From positions 1-64,000 of the forward strand of contig NZ_SMKV01000031.1 of NCBI RefSeq assembly GCF_004348445.1: 64,000 nucleotides of DNA. The letters run 5' to 3'. The stretch is from Saccharopolyspora aridisoli. GTDB lineage: Bacteria > Actinomycetota > Actinomycetes > Mycobacteriales > Pseudonocardiaceae. Made by a program: the position numbers and the translations under genes. Each line of letters opens with the position of its first letter. Position 1 is the stretch's first letter. The notes beneath the pieces are model-generated. The model ran no database searches, was not told the DNA's origin, and saw only the letters and a program-made list of their open reading frames with translations. Shown here piece by piece: positions 27,601-36,651 of this stretch.

Positions 27601-29854
27601 CCCGCTCCACCGCCGGGGCGCCCGCGCGACCGGTGCTGCGGCGCTCGCGCCACCACGTTCCGAGCACGACCTCGGCGTAGCGGTAGCCGTAGCTGAAGCT
27701 GGAGCCCTTCTTGCTCTTGCCCGCTGTGCGCTGCAACATCCGCATCGGCTGCTCCAGCGCGCGGTAGCCGTGGCTGAGCAGGCCCACCAGCAGCTCGGAG
27801 GACTGGTACTGCGGCTGCCGCAAGGTCACCGAGTTCGGCACCTCCACCCGCATGCCGCGGAAGCCGAAGGAGGTGTCGGTGATCCGCTGCCGGGTCAGGG
27901 CGCTGACCACCCACGCGAACACGTAGGTGCCGATGCGGCGGATCAGCGCCGGGCGCTCGTTGCTGCCCAGCCGCCGCGAGCCGCTGACGAAGTCCGCGCG
28001 GCCCTCGATCAGCGGTTCCAGCAGCTTCGGCAGCTCGGAGATGTCGTACTGGCCGTCGGCGTCGGTGGTGATCACGTAGCGCGCGCCGCGCTGCGCGGCC
28101 AGCCGGTAGCCCAGCCGCAGCGCCGCGCCCTGGCCCCGGTTGTTCGGCGCCACGCAGGTGTGGGCGCCGTGCTCCAGCGACACCTCGGCGGTGCGGTCCT
28201 TGGCGCCGTCGACGACCACGAGGGTGTCGACGTCCAGGCCGCAGCTGCGGTCCGGGATGGCGTCGATCACCTCGCCGATCGACTCCTCCTCGTTGTAGGC
28301 GGCGATCAGCACGACCACCGGCGCGAACCGGTGCTCGCTGTAGCGGGACGCGTACTCCTCCAGCGCGTCCCGGTCCACCTCGTCGGGGAAGGTCGTCAAC
28401 ATCTGGCACTCCTCGGAGGGCGTGGATCGGGGTGTGGAGCGGACGGCCTCAGGACGGCCGAAGATCGCGGTAGCGCCCAGCGCGCCGGCGAGCGGGATGA
28501 GCACGAGTCCGGGCAACTGGTAGCGCCAGGAGAATTCCATGACCGAAGCGGTCAGCAGCGAGGTCGTCACCAGACCGGCGGGCAGCAGCGTCACCGCGCG
28601 CAGCCCGCTGCGCCTGGCCCGTCCCGCGCCCAGCACCGCCGCGGTCGCGAGCAGCAGCGCGCCGCCGAGCAGCAGGCCAGGGGTGTAGCCGCCGCCGAGC
28701 TGGTAGCCGCGCAGGAACGAGGTGAGTTCCGGATCCGCGCGCAACCCGACGCCGTCGTAGAGCTCGGCCCACTCCTGCGCGTACCAGTCGGGCGCGTACA
28801 TCGGGTGGTCGAGCTGGAACTGCCAGCGGTCCAGCGGCACGTCGCCGACCGCCTGGGTGCGGGTGGGGGCGAAGCCCTTGAGGAAGTCGCCGACGACGCC
28901 CACAGCGATGTCCAGCGGCTGGTTGAGCACGACCTCCCGGGTCAGCGACCGCTGCGCCGCGTTGACGTCCATGCCCTCGGGCAGCAGCTTGTCGACGTTG
29001 GCCTGGACGTCCCAGAGGTGCAGGTAGAAGTCGATGCCGATCTTCTCGCGGCGCTCGCGCGGCTCGTCGGGGCACAGCAGCTGCTCTTCGCGCGTCAGGT
29101 CGAGCTCATCGCAGTTCGCCACGACCGCCGCGCGCCCGAACAGCACTCCCCCGCCTCCGGATCCGCCGACGCCGAACTTCCCCGCGACCAGCGCGCCGTA
29201 GAGCGCGTAGACCAGGACCAGCGCGCCGAACCCGGCGACGAGCGCACCGGCGGCCACCAGCCGGGGCCGCCAGCCCTCGCGCGGGCGCAAACCAGCGGCC
29301 AGCAGCACGAACACCGCAGCGGGCAGCACCAGCGTCAAGCCCACCGAGCGCACCATCACCGACAGCGCCAGCACGCCACCGGCCGCAGCGGCGACCTTCG
29401 GCGTCGGTGGGCCCCACCAGCACAGCAGGTACACGGCGACCAGCAGCAGCACCTGGAACAGCAGGTCGGACATGATCAGCTGCTCGATCTGCAGCTGGTA
29501 GGCGTCCAACAGCACCGGCGCGGCGGCAAGCGCAGCCAGCCACTCGCGGACGCCGAAGCGGCGCAGCAGCACGTAGACGCCGATGCCCAGGCCGATGCCG
29601 AGCAGGTGCTGCACGACCGCGACCCCGGCCAGTCCACCGATGCCCAGCAGCGGCCACAGGAACCACTCGTATCCGACCGGGTTGATGCCGCCGGGGTGGA
29701 ACACGCCGACGTCGTCGAGGTAGCGGAACGAGTCGATGTAGAGCAGTGCGGGCCGGTAGGCGAGCTGCGTGATGATCCGCAGCACCAGTCCAGCGAGCAC
29801 CAGCAGCGCCAGCAGCCAGTGCCGGCGCAGTGCGCCAGTGAGCGCGGCCGTCAC
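27569..29854 (-). CDS. Fused GT-C membrane glycosyltransferase and GT2 polyprenyl-phosphate glycosyltransferase
   Basis: The 761-residue product joins two enzymes. Residues 1 to about 480 form a multi-span GT-C-type transferase that uses a lipid-linked sugar, with acidic residues in its first outer loop (YIDSFRYLDD) and about 10-12 hydrophobic segments. Residues from about 485 on form a GT2 domain of the DPM/GtrB type, with LIAAYNEEESIGE, VVVDGAKDRT and the DxD-like TTDADGQYD. No stop codon separates them. However, an ATG at 28402 with GAGGAG six bases before it could also start the GT2 part alone. GtrB enzymes normally carry C-terminal membrane spans; this one has none, so the fusion may supply the anchor. 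The gene starts at a GTG overlapping the epimerase stop by 4 bp. Confidence 0.82.
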   Translation of the reverse strand: MTAALTGALRRHWLLALLVLAGLVLRIITQLAYRPALLYIDSFRYLDDVGVFHPGGINPVGYEWFLWPLLGIGGLAGVAVVQHLLGIGLGIGVYVLLRRFGVREWLAALAAAPVLLDAYQLQIEQLIMSDLLFQVLLLVAVYLLCWWGPPTPKVAAAAGGVLALSVMVRSVGLTLVLPAAVFVLLAAGLRPREGWRPRLVAAGALVAGFGALVLVYALYGALVAGKFGVGGSGGGGVLFGRAAVVANCDELDLTREEQLLCPDEPRERREKIGIDFYLHLWDVQANVDKLLPEGMDVNAAQRSLTREVVLNQPLDIAVGVVGDFLKGFAPTRTQAVGDVPLDRWQFQLDHPMYAPDWYAQEWAELYDGVGLRADPELTSFLRGYQLGGGYTPGLLLGGALLLATAAVLGAGRARRSGLRAVTLLPAGLVTTSLLTASVMEFSWRYQLPGLVLIPLAGALGATAIFGRPEAVRSTPRSTPSEECQMLTTFPDEVDRDALEEYASRYSEHRFAPVVVLIAAYNEEESIGEVIDAIPDRSCGLDVDTLVVVDGAKDRTAEVSLEHGAHTCVAPNNRGQGAALRLGYRLAAQRGARYVITTDADGQYDISELPKLLEPLIEGRADFVSGSRRLGSNERPALIRRIGTYVFAWVVSALTRQRITDTSFGFRGMRVEVPNSVTLRQPQYQSSELLVGLLSHGYRALEQPMRMLQRTAGKSKKGSSFSYGYRYAEVVLGTWWRERRSTGRAGAPAVERVSERPAAVGD

Positions 29855-30798
29855 CGCGCTCCGCTGGTGAAGTCCGCCCAGACGGTGCGCAGACCGTCGG
29901 TCAGCTCCACCCCCGGCTGGTAGCCGAGCTCGCGCTGCGCCTTCGAGACGTCGACGATCACCGCGGGCATCTCGCCGTTCTTGGCGGGCACGTGGGTGAC
30001 CGGGATGTCGATCTCGGTGGCGGTGCGGACGGCGTCGATGAGCTCCAGGACGGTGATCGAGTCGCCGGAGCCGATCACCGCGGTGCCGGTGTACTGCTTG
30101 TCCCACGCGGCCAGCACGCCCTGCACCACGTCGTCGAGGTGCACGAAGTCGCGCTGCTGCGCGCCGTCGCCGTAGACCTCGACGCCCCCACCGGCCAGCG
30201 CGGCGCGCATCAGGCGCGGCACGAAGCTGTCCTTGTGGCCCATGCCGGGGCCGTAGATGTTGGTGAACCGCAGCGCGCAGGTCGACATCCCGTAGGCGCC
30301 CGCGTACCCGGACAGCAGCATCTCGCAGGCGGCCTTGGTGGCGCCGTAGGGCGTGAGCGGGCGGACCGGCAGCGCCTCGGAGATCGTGCCGTGCCCGATG
30401 TCGCCGACCACCGCGTTGGTGGAGGCGAGGATGAACTGCCCGACCTCGCGCTCGCGGGCCAATTCCAGCAGGTGCTGGGTGACCTCCACGTTGTTGGCAT
30501 AGGTGGCGGCGGGCTGCTCGACCGACTTGAGCACCGAGGTGATCGCGGCCAGGTGGACGATGCCGGCGCTGCCGGGCGCGACGGCGCGGTCCCGCACGTC
30601 GGCGTCGCGCAGGTCGCCCTCCACGAAGCTCACCAGCGGGTCCCGCAGGGACTCTGGCGGGGCCTGGAGGTCGACGATCGTGACCGGGGTGCCGCGCTCG
30701 ATGAACGCTCGGACGACGGCCCGGCCGACGAAGCCGGAGCCGCCGGTCACCACGACCCGGTCGGAGTGGGCGATGTCTGCGGGGGTAGGGCTTGGCAC
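29851..30798 (-). CDS. NAD-dependent sugar epimerase/dehydratase (SDR)
   Basis: This 315-residue extended SDR protein changes a nucleotide sugar. The NAD-binding motif is VVTGGSGFVGRAV. The active-site Ser/Thr region is ASTNAVVG, and the catalytic pair is YGATK. RFTNIYGPGMG and GDGAQQRDFVHLDDV are typical of UDP-glucose 4-epimerase-like proteins. It is the first gene of a two-gene unit with the fused glycosyltransferase, sharing a 4-bp overlap, so its product is probably the sugar, or a companion sugar, used by that enzyme. Specificity cannot be read from sequence. Confidence 0.87.
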   Translation of the reverse strand: MPSPTPADIAHSDRVVVTGGSGFVGRAVVRAFIERGTPVTIVDLQAPPESLRDPLVSFVEGDLRDADVRDRAVAPGSAGIVHLAAITSVLKSVEQPAATYANNVEVTQHLLELAREREVGQFILASTNAVVGDIGHGTISEALPVRPLTPYGATKAACEMLLSGYAGAYGMSTCALRFTNIYGPGMGHKDSFVPRLMRAALAGGGVEVYGDGAQQRDFVHLDDVVQGVLAAWDKQYTGTAVIGSGDSITVLELIDAVRTATEIDIPVTHVPAKNGEMPAVIVDVSKAQRELGYQPGVELTDGLRTVWADFTSGAR

Positions 30799-30953
30799 GC
30801 GCCCGACTCTAACCGGAGCGCCCCATCACGATCCCCGAGCCCTTCGGTTCTGCCATCGCCCCAGCACCGGGAGCCAACCTCGCCCGTGGTGGCGTTCCAG
30901 CGCAACTTCCGCGCCCGGGGTGGCGGTTTCGGTGGAACCGCCACCACCGGCGC

Positions 30954-31388
30954 TCACCCCTCGACGTGCGCAGCGAGGCCCTTCAGGCCGGTGGCGTAGA
31001 CGCCCTGGGCGAAGGTCTCGTCCATCTCGGCTTCGACGTCGGCGTCGGAGTCGAAGTCGGCGAACCACTCGACGAAGCTGTGCCCGGAGGCCGTGACGGG
31101 CAGGACGTGGATCGTCGAGCGGTAGCTGCGCACCGGGAACGGGCTCGTCACGAATTCGTAGGTGCAGCTGCGAGCGACGTCGTCGAGGGCCACCAGGCGC
31201 TCGCGCACCTCACCCCCGTCACCCAGCTCCAGGCGCCGCACGCAGCCGACGCTCGCGGAGTCGCGGCCGTCCTCGATCTCGCTGGAGGTGATCGCCGGGT
31301 GCCACACCGGCAGCGCGTCGAAGTCGCGCACCGCCTCCCACACCTCCTCGACGGGGGCTTCGATGACCGCGCTGGCGAAACTGCGCAT
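30954..31388 (-). CDS. SRPBCC (START-like) family protein
   Basis: The product is a 144-residue polyketide-cyclase/START-fold protein with the usual opening (ASAVIEAPVEEVWEAVRDFDALPVWHP) and the long C-terminal helix (VEAEMDETFAQGVYATGLKGL). The fold forms a cavity for hydrophobic ligands; no catalytic residues define a reaction. It is 46 nt downstream of the PEP-hydrolase-like gene on the same strand and may belong to the same transcript. Its ligand is unknown. Confidence 0.82.
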   Translation of the reverse strand: MRSFASAVIEAPVEEVWEAVRDFDALPVWHPAITSSEIEDGRDSASVGCVRRLELGDGGEVRERLVALDDVARSCTYEFVTSPFPVRSYRSTIHVLPVTASGHSFVEWFADFDSDADVEAEMDETFAQGVYATGLKGLAAHVEG

Positions 31389-31434
31389 GGCTCCTCCTCG
31401 TATCCGCTTCGAAGTGGCCGAGCCACTCCCCCTC

Positions 31435-32265
31435 CTAGAACTTGATGCTGGTGAACGCCTTGGTCTGCTCGGTCACGGCTTCTTCTGTAGGGAGCCGTTC
31501 CATGCTGCTGGCGCCGTAGAAGCCGTGGCAGCGATGGGTTTTCGACAGCACGTAGGAGGCGTCGGAGGGCGTAGCGATCGGCCCGCCGTGGCACAGCACC
31601 AGCACGTCCTCGCGGACCTCGGCGGCAGCCTGCGACCACTCGTCGATGAGCCGCACGCAGTCGTCGAGGTCCTTGGCGGTTCCCGCGCCGATCGCGCCAC
31701 CGGTGGTCAGCCCCATGTGGCAGACGATGATGTCGGCGCCCGCCTCGGTCATCACCCGCGCGTCGTCGGCGGAGAACACGTAGGGCGTGGTGAGCAGGTC
31801 GGCCTCGCGGGCAGCGGCGACGAGCTCGACCTCCAGGCCGTAGCCCATCCCCGTCTCCTCCAGGTTGGTCCGGAAGGTGCCATCGATCAGGCCCACGGTC
31901 GGGAAGTTCTGGATGCCCGCGAAGCCGAGATCGCGCAGTTCGCGCAGGAAGTGCTCGCGCAGCATGAACGGGTCGGTTCCGTTGACCCCGGCCAGCACGG
32001 GCGTGCGCTGCACGACCGGCAGCACCTCGCGGGCCATCTCGACCACGATGTCGTTGGCGTTGCCGTACGCCAGCAGTCCGGCCAGCGAACCGCGTCCGGC
32101 CATCCGGTAGCGCCCGGAGTTGTAGATGACGATCAGGTCGATGCCGCCGGCTTCCTCGCACTTGGCGGACAGCCCGGTGCCGGCGCCTCCGCCGACGATC
32201 GGTTCGCCGCGCTGGGCCTTGGCGTGGAGCTCGCGGAGCAGCTCCGCGCGGTCGAATCCGTTCAT
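31435..32265 (-). CDS. PEP-hydrolase-like TIM-barrel protein (Tm-1 C-terminal type)
   Basis: The 276-residue TIM-barrel protein is of the phosphoenolpyruvate hydrolase-like family ([19 protein letters not shown] near the start, [26 protein letters not shown]). The same fold forms the C-terminal half of the tomato Tm-1 protein, while the gene directly upstream encodes the N-terminal half type. GGAGGGG lies before the ATG at 32265; the open frame beyond it is not conserved. It follows the UPF0261 gene by 13 nt, so the two are co-translated. The enzymatic role of this pair in bacteria is not established. Confidence 0.83.
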   Translation of the reverse strand: MNGFDRAELLRELHAKAQRGEPIVGGGAGTGLSAKCEEAGGIDLIVIYNSGRYRMAGRGSLAGLLAYGNANDIVVEMAREVLPVVQRTPVLAGVNGTDPFMLREHFLRELRDLGFAGIQNFPTVGLIDGTFRTNLEETGMGYGLEVELVAAAREADLLTTPYVFSADDARVMTEAGADIIVCHMGLTTGGAIGAGTAKDLDDCVRLIDEWSQAAAEVREDVLVLCHGGPIATPSDASYVLSKTHRCHGFYGASSMERLPTEEAVTEQTKAFTSIKF

Positions 32266-32278
32266 CGCCCCTCCAGTG

Positions 32279-33505
32279 TCAGTGCCGGGACGCCTTTCGG
32301 GTCCCGTGGTTTCCCTGCTCCTCCAGGATTTCACGGAACGCGGTCAGCAGCGCCGTGACGAACTCCTCGTCGTTGACGTTGTGGCCCACTCGCAGCACTC
32401 GGCGGTTCTCGGTCTGCTCGACCTCGCGCTCGATGGTGTCGAAGAGCGCGGTGTCGGCTTCGGGGTCGTGGAACGGCTGGCCCGGCGCGTCCAACATGGA
32501 CACTCCGCCGGTCGGCAGCAGGAAGCGGACCGGGCCGTGGCAGGCGTTGAGCTTGCGCGCGATGAACGAGCCGATCTCCCGGCACTCCTGCGCAGTGGTG
32601 CGCATCAGGGTGACCTGCGGGTTGTGCACGTAGAGGACGCGGTCGCGGTAGCGCTGCGGAACCGATTCCAGCGCACCGAAGTTCACCATGTCCAGCGCAC
32701 CGCACGAGCCGACGTAGGGGACCCGGGTGCGCGCGATGGCGTCGAGCCGCTGCTCGCCCGCGCTCATCACGCCACCGGCGATGAGGTCGCACACCTCGGT
32801 GGTGGTGATGTCCAGGACCGCGCGCACCAGGCCGTCGTCGACGAGCTTCTCCATGGCCCGGCCGCCCGTTCCGGTCGCGTGGAAGACCAGCGGGTCGAAC
32901 TCGGCGGTGAGCGCGTCGGCGGTGGCGGTCACGCAGGGCGTGGTGACGCCGAACATCGACAGCGCCACCGCGGGCTTGTCCTCGACGTGCGGCACCGGGC
33001 GGCTGATCGCGCCGAGCAGCGCGTGCGCGGCGTTGGCGAGGACGCGGCGGGAGATCCGGTTCAGCCCGGCGACGTCGGTGACCGACGGGAACATCGCGAT
33101 GTCGGTGGCGTCGACGTAGCCGGACACGTCACCGGAGGCCACAGTGGACACCACCACCTTCGGCACGCCCACCGGCAGTTCCCGCATCCCGGGGGTGACC
33201 AGCGCGGTTCCGCCGGAACCGCCGAGCCCGATGACACCGTCGACGTCGCGCTCCCGCAGGAAGTGCGCGAACGCCGTGGCCATCGCGCTGACGGCCGTGC
33301 CCCGGTCACCGGTGAACACCGCATCCGCGCCGTCCGGGTGGTGCGCGGCGACCTCGGCCGCCTGGACGACGGCGCTGGACGAGCCTTCGCCGGTGGTCGA
33401 CAGGTCGACGGTGACGACGGGATGCCCGCGGGCGATGAGCTCGGCGACGTAGTCCAGTTCCGCGCCCTTGGTGTCGAACGTGCCAGCGACGTACGCGCTG
33501 CCCAT
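32279..33505 (-). CDS. Tm-1-like ATP-binding protein, UPF0261 family
   Basis: This 408-residue protein matches UPF0261/Tm-1-like ATP-binding proteins. The N-terminal Rossmann-like part contains [18 protein letters not shown] and [11 protein letters not shown]. Later blocks include [24 protein letters not shown] and [11 protein letters not shown]. It is encoded directly ahead of a PEP-hydrolase-like TIM-barrel protein; plants and some fungi have the two as one chain (Tm-1). The pair probably forms one complex acting on a small metabolite. No reaction has been firmly assigned. Confidence 0.85.
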   Translation of the reverse strand: MGSAYVAGTFDTKGAELDYVAELIARGHPVVTVDLSTTGEGSSSAVVQAAEVAAHHPDGADAVFTGDRGTAVSAMATAFAHFLRERDVDGVIGLGGSGGTALVTPGMRELPVGVPKVVVSTVASGDVSGYVDATDIAMFPSVTDVAGLNRISRRVLANAAHALLGAISRPVPHVEDKPAVALSMFGVTTPCVTATADALTAEFDPLVFHATGTGGRAMEKLVDDGLVRAVLDITTTEVCDLIAGGVMSAGEQRLDAIARTRVPYVGSCGALDMVNFGALESVPQRYRDRVLYVHNPQVTLMRTTAQECREIGSFIARKLNACHGPVRFLLPTGGVSMLDAPGQPFHDPEADTALFDTIEREVEQTENRRVLRVGHNVNDEEFVTALLTAFREILEEQGNHGTRKASRH

Positions 33506-33583
33506 CGAGACCTCCGTGCTGCTCGCCGTGGAGAACGACCCGGGACCGGACTCTACTGTCGATCACCCGGCGGGCAACAGAAG

Positions 33584-33614
33584 AGCGGCCCCCGGCTTCG
33601 CGCCGGGGGCCGCT
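33584..33614 (-). terminator. Hairpin terminator of the small basic protein gene
   Basis: A perfect 13-bp inverted repeat (33584-33596 with 33602-33614) encloses a 5-nt loop. It begins 15 bp after the stop of the minus-strand gene at 33630. Confidence 0.8.
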
Positions 33615-33629
33615 ACCTGGAGCTTCCGC

Positions 33630-33812
33630 TCAGTGGTGTCCGCCCTGGGAACCACCCTGGGAGCCGGATCCGCCCTTGCCCATGAACTTGTTCTTGACCT
33701 GGTCGATCTTTTCCTTGTTCTTCGGGTCGGAGGCGTACTTCTTGGCCTGGTCCACCACCTTCTTGCCCTGCGGGCTCTTCGCGAAGTCGGTGACCTTCTT
33801 GAACAGCGACAT
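33630..33812 (-). CDS. Small Lys/Gly-rich protein
   Basis: The 60-residue protein starts MSLFKKVTDFAKSPQGKK, continues with Lys-rich amphipathic helices (QAKKYASDPKNKEKIDQVK) and ends in a Gly/Ser/Gln/His tail. Similar small proteins are common in actinomycetes and are sometimes annotated as antitoxin-like (Rv0909-type), but no toxin gene is adjacent. GGGAG lies five bases before the chosen ATG; an ATG and a GTG directly before it are alternatives. A clean terminator follows, so this is a free-standing gene. Lysine codons AAG are used throughout. Confidence 0.75.
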   Translation of the reverse strand: MSLFKKVTDFAKSPQGKKVVDQAKKYASDPKNKEKIDQVKNKFMGKGGSGSQGGSQGGHH

Positions 33813-33956
33813 CATCACTCCCGATGCATCGAGGCCGTGTTTGTCCAGGGTACCGACATTTCACCCGCGACTCACGCCTCACCGCGTCGAACGGAGTGGT
33901 GACGTTCCGGTTGGCATCGGCGGAGCCGCACCCTGTTCACCCCACCTGAGCAACTC

Positions 33957-34069
33957 GCACCGCCGCGGGTTCTGAGCGGCTTCGGGCGAGCACGCCGCGA
34001 AGCCGTGCATGGCATGCATCGAAGGAGTGGCGTGCGGGAACCGCGGAGCCGCTCAGTGCCGCCACCCGC
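33957..34069. repeat. Dispersed intergenic repeat with long stem, copy B
   Basis: This element of about 113 bp shares its first 24 nt (33957-33980), several internal blocks (AGGAGTGG, ACGCCGCGA) and its last GCCACCCGC with the copy at 22996-23106. The stem is CTGAGCGGCTTCG (33972-33984) with CGGAGCCGCTCAG (34044-34056), which has one G-U pair. It ends 17 bp before the stop of the acyl-CoA dehydrogenase gene. Confidence 0.75.
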
Positions 34070-34086
34070 CCCGCTTCGAGGACGAG

Positions 34087-35265
34087 TCAGCCCAAGACGC
34101 CGCTGATGCTGGCATGGCCCTTGAGCACGTTGCGGGCGATGGTGCGGCGCTGGATCTCGTCGGTGCCCTCGAAGATCCGCAGCAGCCGCAGGTCGCGGTA
34201 CCAGCGCTCGACCGGGAGCTCCTTGGTGTAGCCCATGCCGCCGTGGATCTGCAGGACCCGGTCGACGATCTGGTTGGCGTGCGTGGCGCCGAACAGCTTG
34301 GCGATGGACTGCGCGTGCCGGGAGTCCATGCCCCGGTCGACCTGCCAGGCGGCCTGCAGGATCAGCCAGCGCAGCGCCTCGATCTCCACCGCCGAGTCGG
34401 CGATCATCCACTGGATGGCCTGCCGGTCGGCGATCGGAGCGCCGAAGGTCTCGCGGTTCTGGGCGTACTCGGAACCCATCTCCACCAGGCGCTCGCACGC
34501 GCCCAGCGCGCGAGCGGGCAGCAGGTAGCGACCCCGGCCGATCCACTGCATGGCCAGCCCGAAGCCGTTGCCGACCTCGCCGAGCACGTTCTCGGCGGGC
34601 ACCCGGACGTTGTCGAACACCAGCGCGGCCGGCTGGCGCTCGTCGGGGCCCATGATGTCGATCGGCTCGGACTTCCAACCCATGTCGCGGTCGACGAGGA
34701 AGCAGGTGACGCCGCCGTTGGCGCCCTTCTCGCGGTCGGTGACGGCGAAGACCATCACGAAGTCGGCGTCGATGCCACCGGTGATGAAGGTCTTCTCGCC
34801 GTTGATGACCCAGTCGTCGCCGTCCCGAACGGCGGTGGTGCGCAGGTTCTTGGCGTCCGATCCCGCGCCGGGCTCGGTGATGGCGAAGCAGGACTTGCGG
34901 GTGCCCTCGATGGTGGGCAGCAGGTAGCGCTGCTTCTGCTCCTCGTTGGCGTAGTAGAGGATGTTGTCGGCGTAGCCGCCGAAGCGGAACGGCACGTAGG
35001 TGCGGCCGAGCTCGACCTCGATCAGCGCCGTCATGACCGCCGAGAGGTCCATGCCGCCGTACTCCTCCGGCGTCTGGACACCCCAGAACCCGGCCTCCTT
35101 GGCCTTGTCCTGCAGTTCGAGCAGCTCTTCCTTGGTGAGACCGCGCTGACCCGCCCGCTCCCTGCGCAGCACCTCCGGTTCCAGCGGCATGAGCTCCCGC
35201 TGGACGAAGTTGCGCACCCAGTCGCGGATGTCGCGCTCGGTGTCGGAGAGCGAGAAGTCGACCAT
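34087..35265 (-). CDS. Acyl-CoA dehydrogenase
   Basis: This 392-residue FAD enzyme puts a double bond into acyl-CoA thioesters. Signatures seen are CFAITEPGAGSDAKNLRT and WVINGEKTFITGG in the middle domain, and GGMGYTKELPVERWYRD and RIFEGTDEIQ near the end. The Glu in FEGTDEIQ is the usual catalytic base. No membrane or signal sequence is present. It is divergent from a TetR regulator with a palindrome between them, so it is probably repressed unless an acyl or related ligand is present. Chain-length preference cannot be told. Confidence 0.92.
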   Translation of the reverse strand: MVDFSLSDTERDIRDWVRNFVQRELMPLEPEVLRRERAGQRGLTKEELLELQDKAKEAGFWGVQTPEEYGGMDLSAVMTALIEVELGRTYVPFRFGGYADNILYYANEEQKQRYLLPTIEGTRKSCFAITEPGAGSDAKNLRTTAVRDGDDWVINGEKTFITGGIDADFVMVFAVTDREKGANGGVTCFLVDRDMGWKSEPIDIMGPDERQPAALVFDNVRVPAENVLGEVGNGFGLAMQWIGRGRYLLPARALGACERLVEMGSEYAQNRETFGAPIADRQAIQWMIADSAVEIEALRWLILQAAWQVDRGMDSRHAQSIAKLFGATHANQIVDRVLQIHGGMGYTKELPVERWYRDLRLLRIFEGTDEIQRRTIARNVLKGHASISGVLG

Positions 35266-35293
35266 CGAGTGGTTCCTTTCCGTGCAGGCCGGT

Positions 35294-35310
35294 AACTAAC
35301 ACCGTTAGTT
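35294..35310. promoter_or_regulatory. Palindromic operator between acyl-CoA dehydrogenase and tetR
   Basis: AACTAAC-ACC-GTTAGTT is a perfect 7+7 bp palindrome. It lies 28 bp upstream of the dehydrogenase start and 46 bp upstream of the TetR start, a typical place for TetR autoregulation and control of the divergent gene. Confidence 0.8.
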
Positions 35311-35356
35311 TTATGGCAGCCTAGAACCGTCCTGGCGCACGCCGCAAGGGATTCCG

Positions 35357-36022
35357 GTGAGGAGACAGACGTTGCCCAGACCCAGCACACCCCGACTCTC
35401 CCCGGAACGCATCCGAAGGTCCGGGCTGGAGATCATCGACACCGAGGGCCTGGAGGCGCTCTCGATGCGCAGGCTCGCCCAACGCCTCGACGTGCGCGCC
35501 GCGTCGCTGTACAACCACGTGGCCACCAAGGAGGACCTGCTGCACGAGATCGCCGACGAGGTGATGAGCGCGGTCGACGTCTCCGACTTCGACCGGGACT
35601 GGGTCACCGGCCTGCGCACCTGGGCCCGCTCCTACCGCGCCGCCCTGGTCGACCACCCGAACCTGGTCCCGTTCATCGCCTACGGCCCCGCCCGGCGCGA
35701 TTCGGCCCTGCGCGCCGCCGACGCCGTCCACGGCGGCCTCACCAGAGCCGGCTGGCCGCAGCGCTACGCCACGATGATCGGCGCCTCGACGAAGTACCTG
35801 GTCATCGGCTCGGCCATGGGCTCGTTCAGCCACGGCTTCCCCGCCGACGCCACGGTCTACGCCAACCGCTTCCCGCACCTCAGCAGGGCCCACCTGCTCC
35901 ACCAGAAGGCAGCGGAGATCGACGCCGCCAGCTTCGAACTCGCCCTCACCGCCCTCATCGACGGCCTCAGGACCCAACTCGAAGACCTCAAGAGCACCCC
36001 GGACGCGACATCATCCAGCTGA
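35357..36022 (+). CDS. TetR-family regulator with tetracycline-repressor-like C-terminal domain
   Basis: The 221-residue repressor has the TetR helix-turn-helix at about 15-65 (SMRRLAQRLDVRAASLYNHV) and a C-terminal ligand and dimer domain of the TetR_C_1 type (VSDFDRDWVTGLRTWARSYR). It is divergent from the acyl-CoA dehydrogenase gene. The palindrome AACTAAC-ACC-GTTAGTT between them is its likely site. The start may be the GTG at 35357 or a TTG at 35372 that has GAGGAG six bases before it. The ligand is probably an acyl-CoA or an aromatic compound, judging only from the target gene. Confidence 0.88.
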   Translation: MRRQTLPRPSTPRLSPERIRRSGLEIIDTEGLEALSMRRLAQRLDVRAASLYNHVATKEDLLHEIADEVMSAVDVSDFDRDWVTGLRTWARSYRAALVDHPNLVPFIAYGPARRDSALRAADAVHGGLTRAGWPQRYATMIGASTKYLVIGSAMGSFSHGFPADATVYANRFPHLSRAHLLHQKAAEIDAASFELALTALIDGLRTQLEDLKSTPDATSSS

Positions 36023-36343
36023 CCGGGTAGTTATTCCGGTGGTTCGTCGCCTGGCACCACGCCCCGACTCGACGACACGCGGAGCGGAAGCAGACCGCCC
36101 TCCCGGGCGGAAGGCAGCGCCCCGCGCGATCCGCTGCGCGCTGGCCCCTCCTCCGACGACCTCGCCGAGATCAACGCCGTGCGACGCGACGCGCGGGCGA
36201 TGCGTGGTGGCATCGATGCTCCTCTCCACCTTCCCGCGAGAACCGAGGTCGGGTTGAGATCACTCGGTCTCCCTGTTGACTGCGGGTGGGGCGGTTCGTA
36301 GCGTCTGTGAGCGGCACAACCGAATACCGCGCCGATGACGTCT

Positions 36344-36530
36344 CGCGGGAGAGACCTCGTCCTCGCCGGACGAGGCGCCGAAGGAGCAATACTCCCCAGT
36401 AAACTCTCAGGCACCGTTACCGCAGGACACCAGGCTAATCACGGAGAAAAGCAGGAGCATCGCGCTTCTCGCCCACGGTGCAAACCACCCCGCCGGGTGG
36501 TGAAACTCTCAGGCCAATGACTCCGGGGAG
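36344..36530 (+). ncRNA. Tandem glycine riboswitch
   Basis: Two glycine aptamers lie in series. The first (about 36344-36423) has GGGAGAGACC, a long P3 hairpin, the core GCGCCGAAGGAGCAA and the closing CTCTCAGGCACCG. The second (about 36439-36526) has GGAGAAAA, the core GCCCACGGTGCAAACC and CTCTCAGGCCAATGACT. This pair of CTCTCAGG blocks is the family hallmark. It lies 120 bp upstream of gcvT-glyA and should turn these genes on when glycine is abundant. The 320 bp before it (36023-36343) hold nothing I can identify. Confidence 0.92.
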
Positions 36531-36651
36531 ACCCGCCCGACCAGCGCAGCCCGCGCCGGTCGGGGGTCGAGGCGCCCCGGATAAGGTTGGGCGCGTGAGG
36601 TGACCGGCCCTCGACTGCCGACCGGCACGCCCACCCAGGAGGAGTTTCACC

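Noticed and set aside
36023-36343. Possible short gene before the glycine riboswitch (for example a frame reading SSDDLAEINAVRRDARAM)
   Set aside because: The frame has no good start and no recognisable family; it probably arises by chance in GC-rich DNA.
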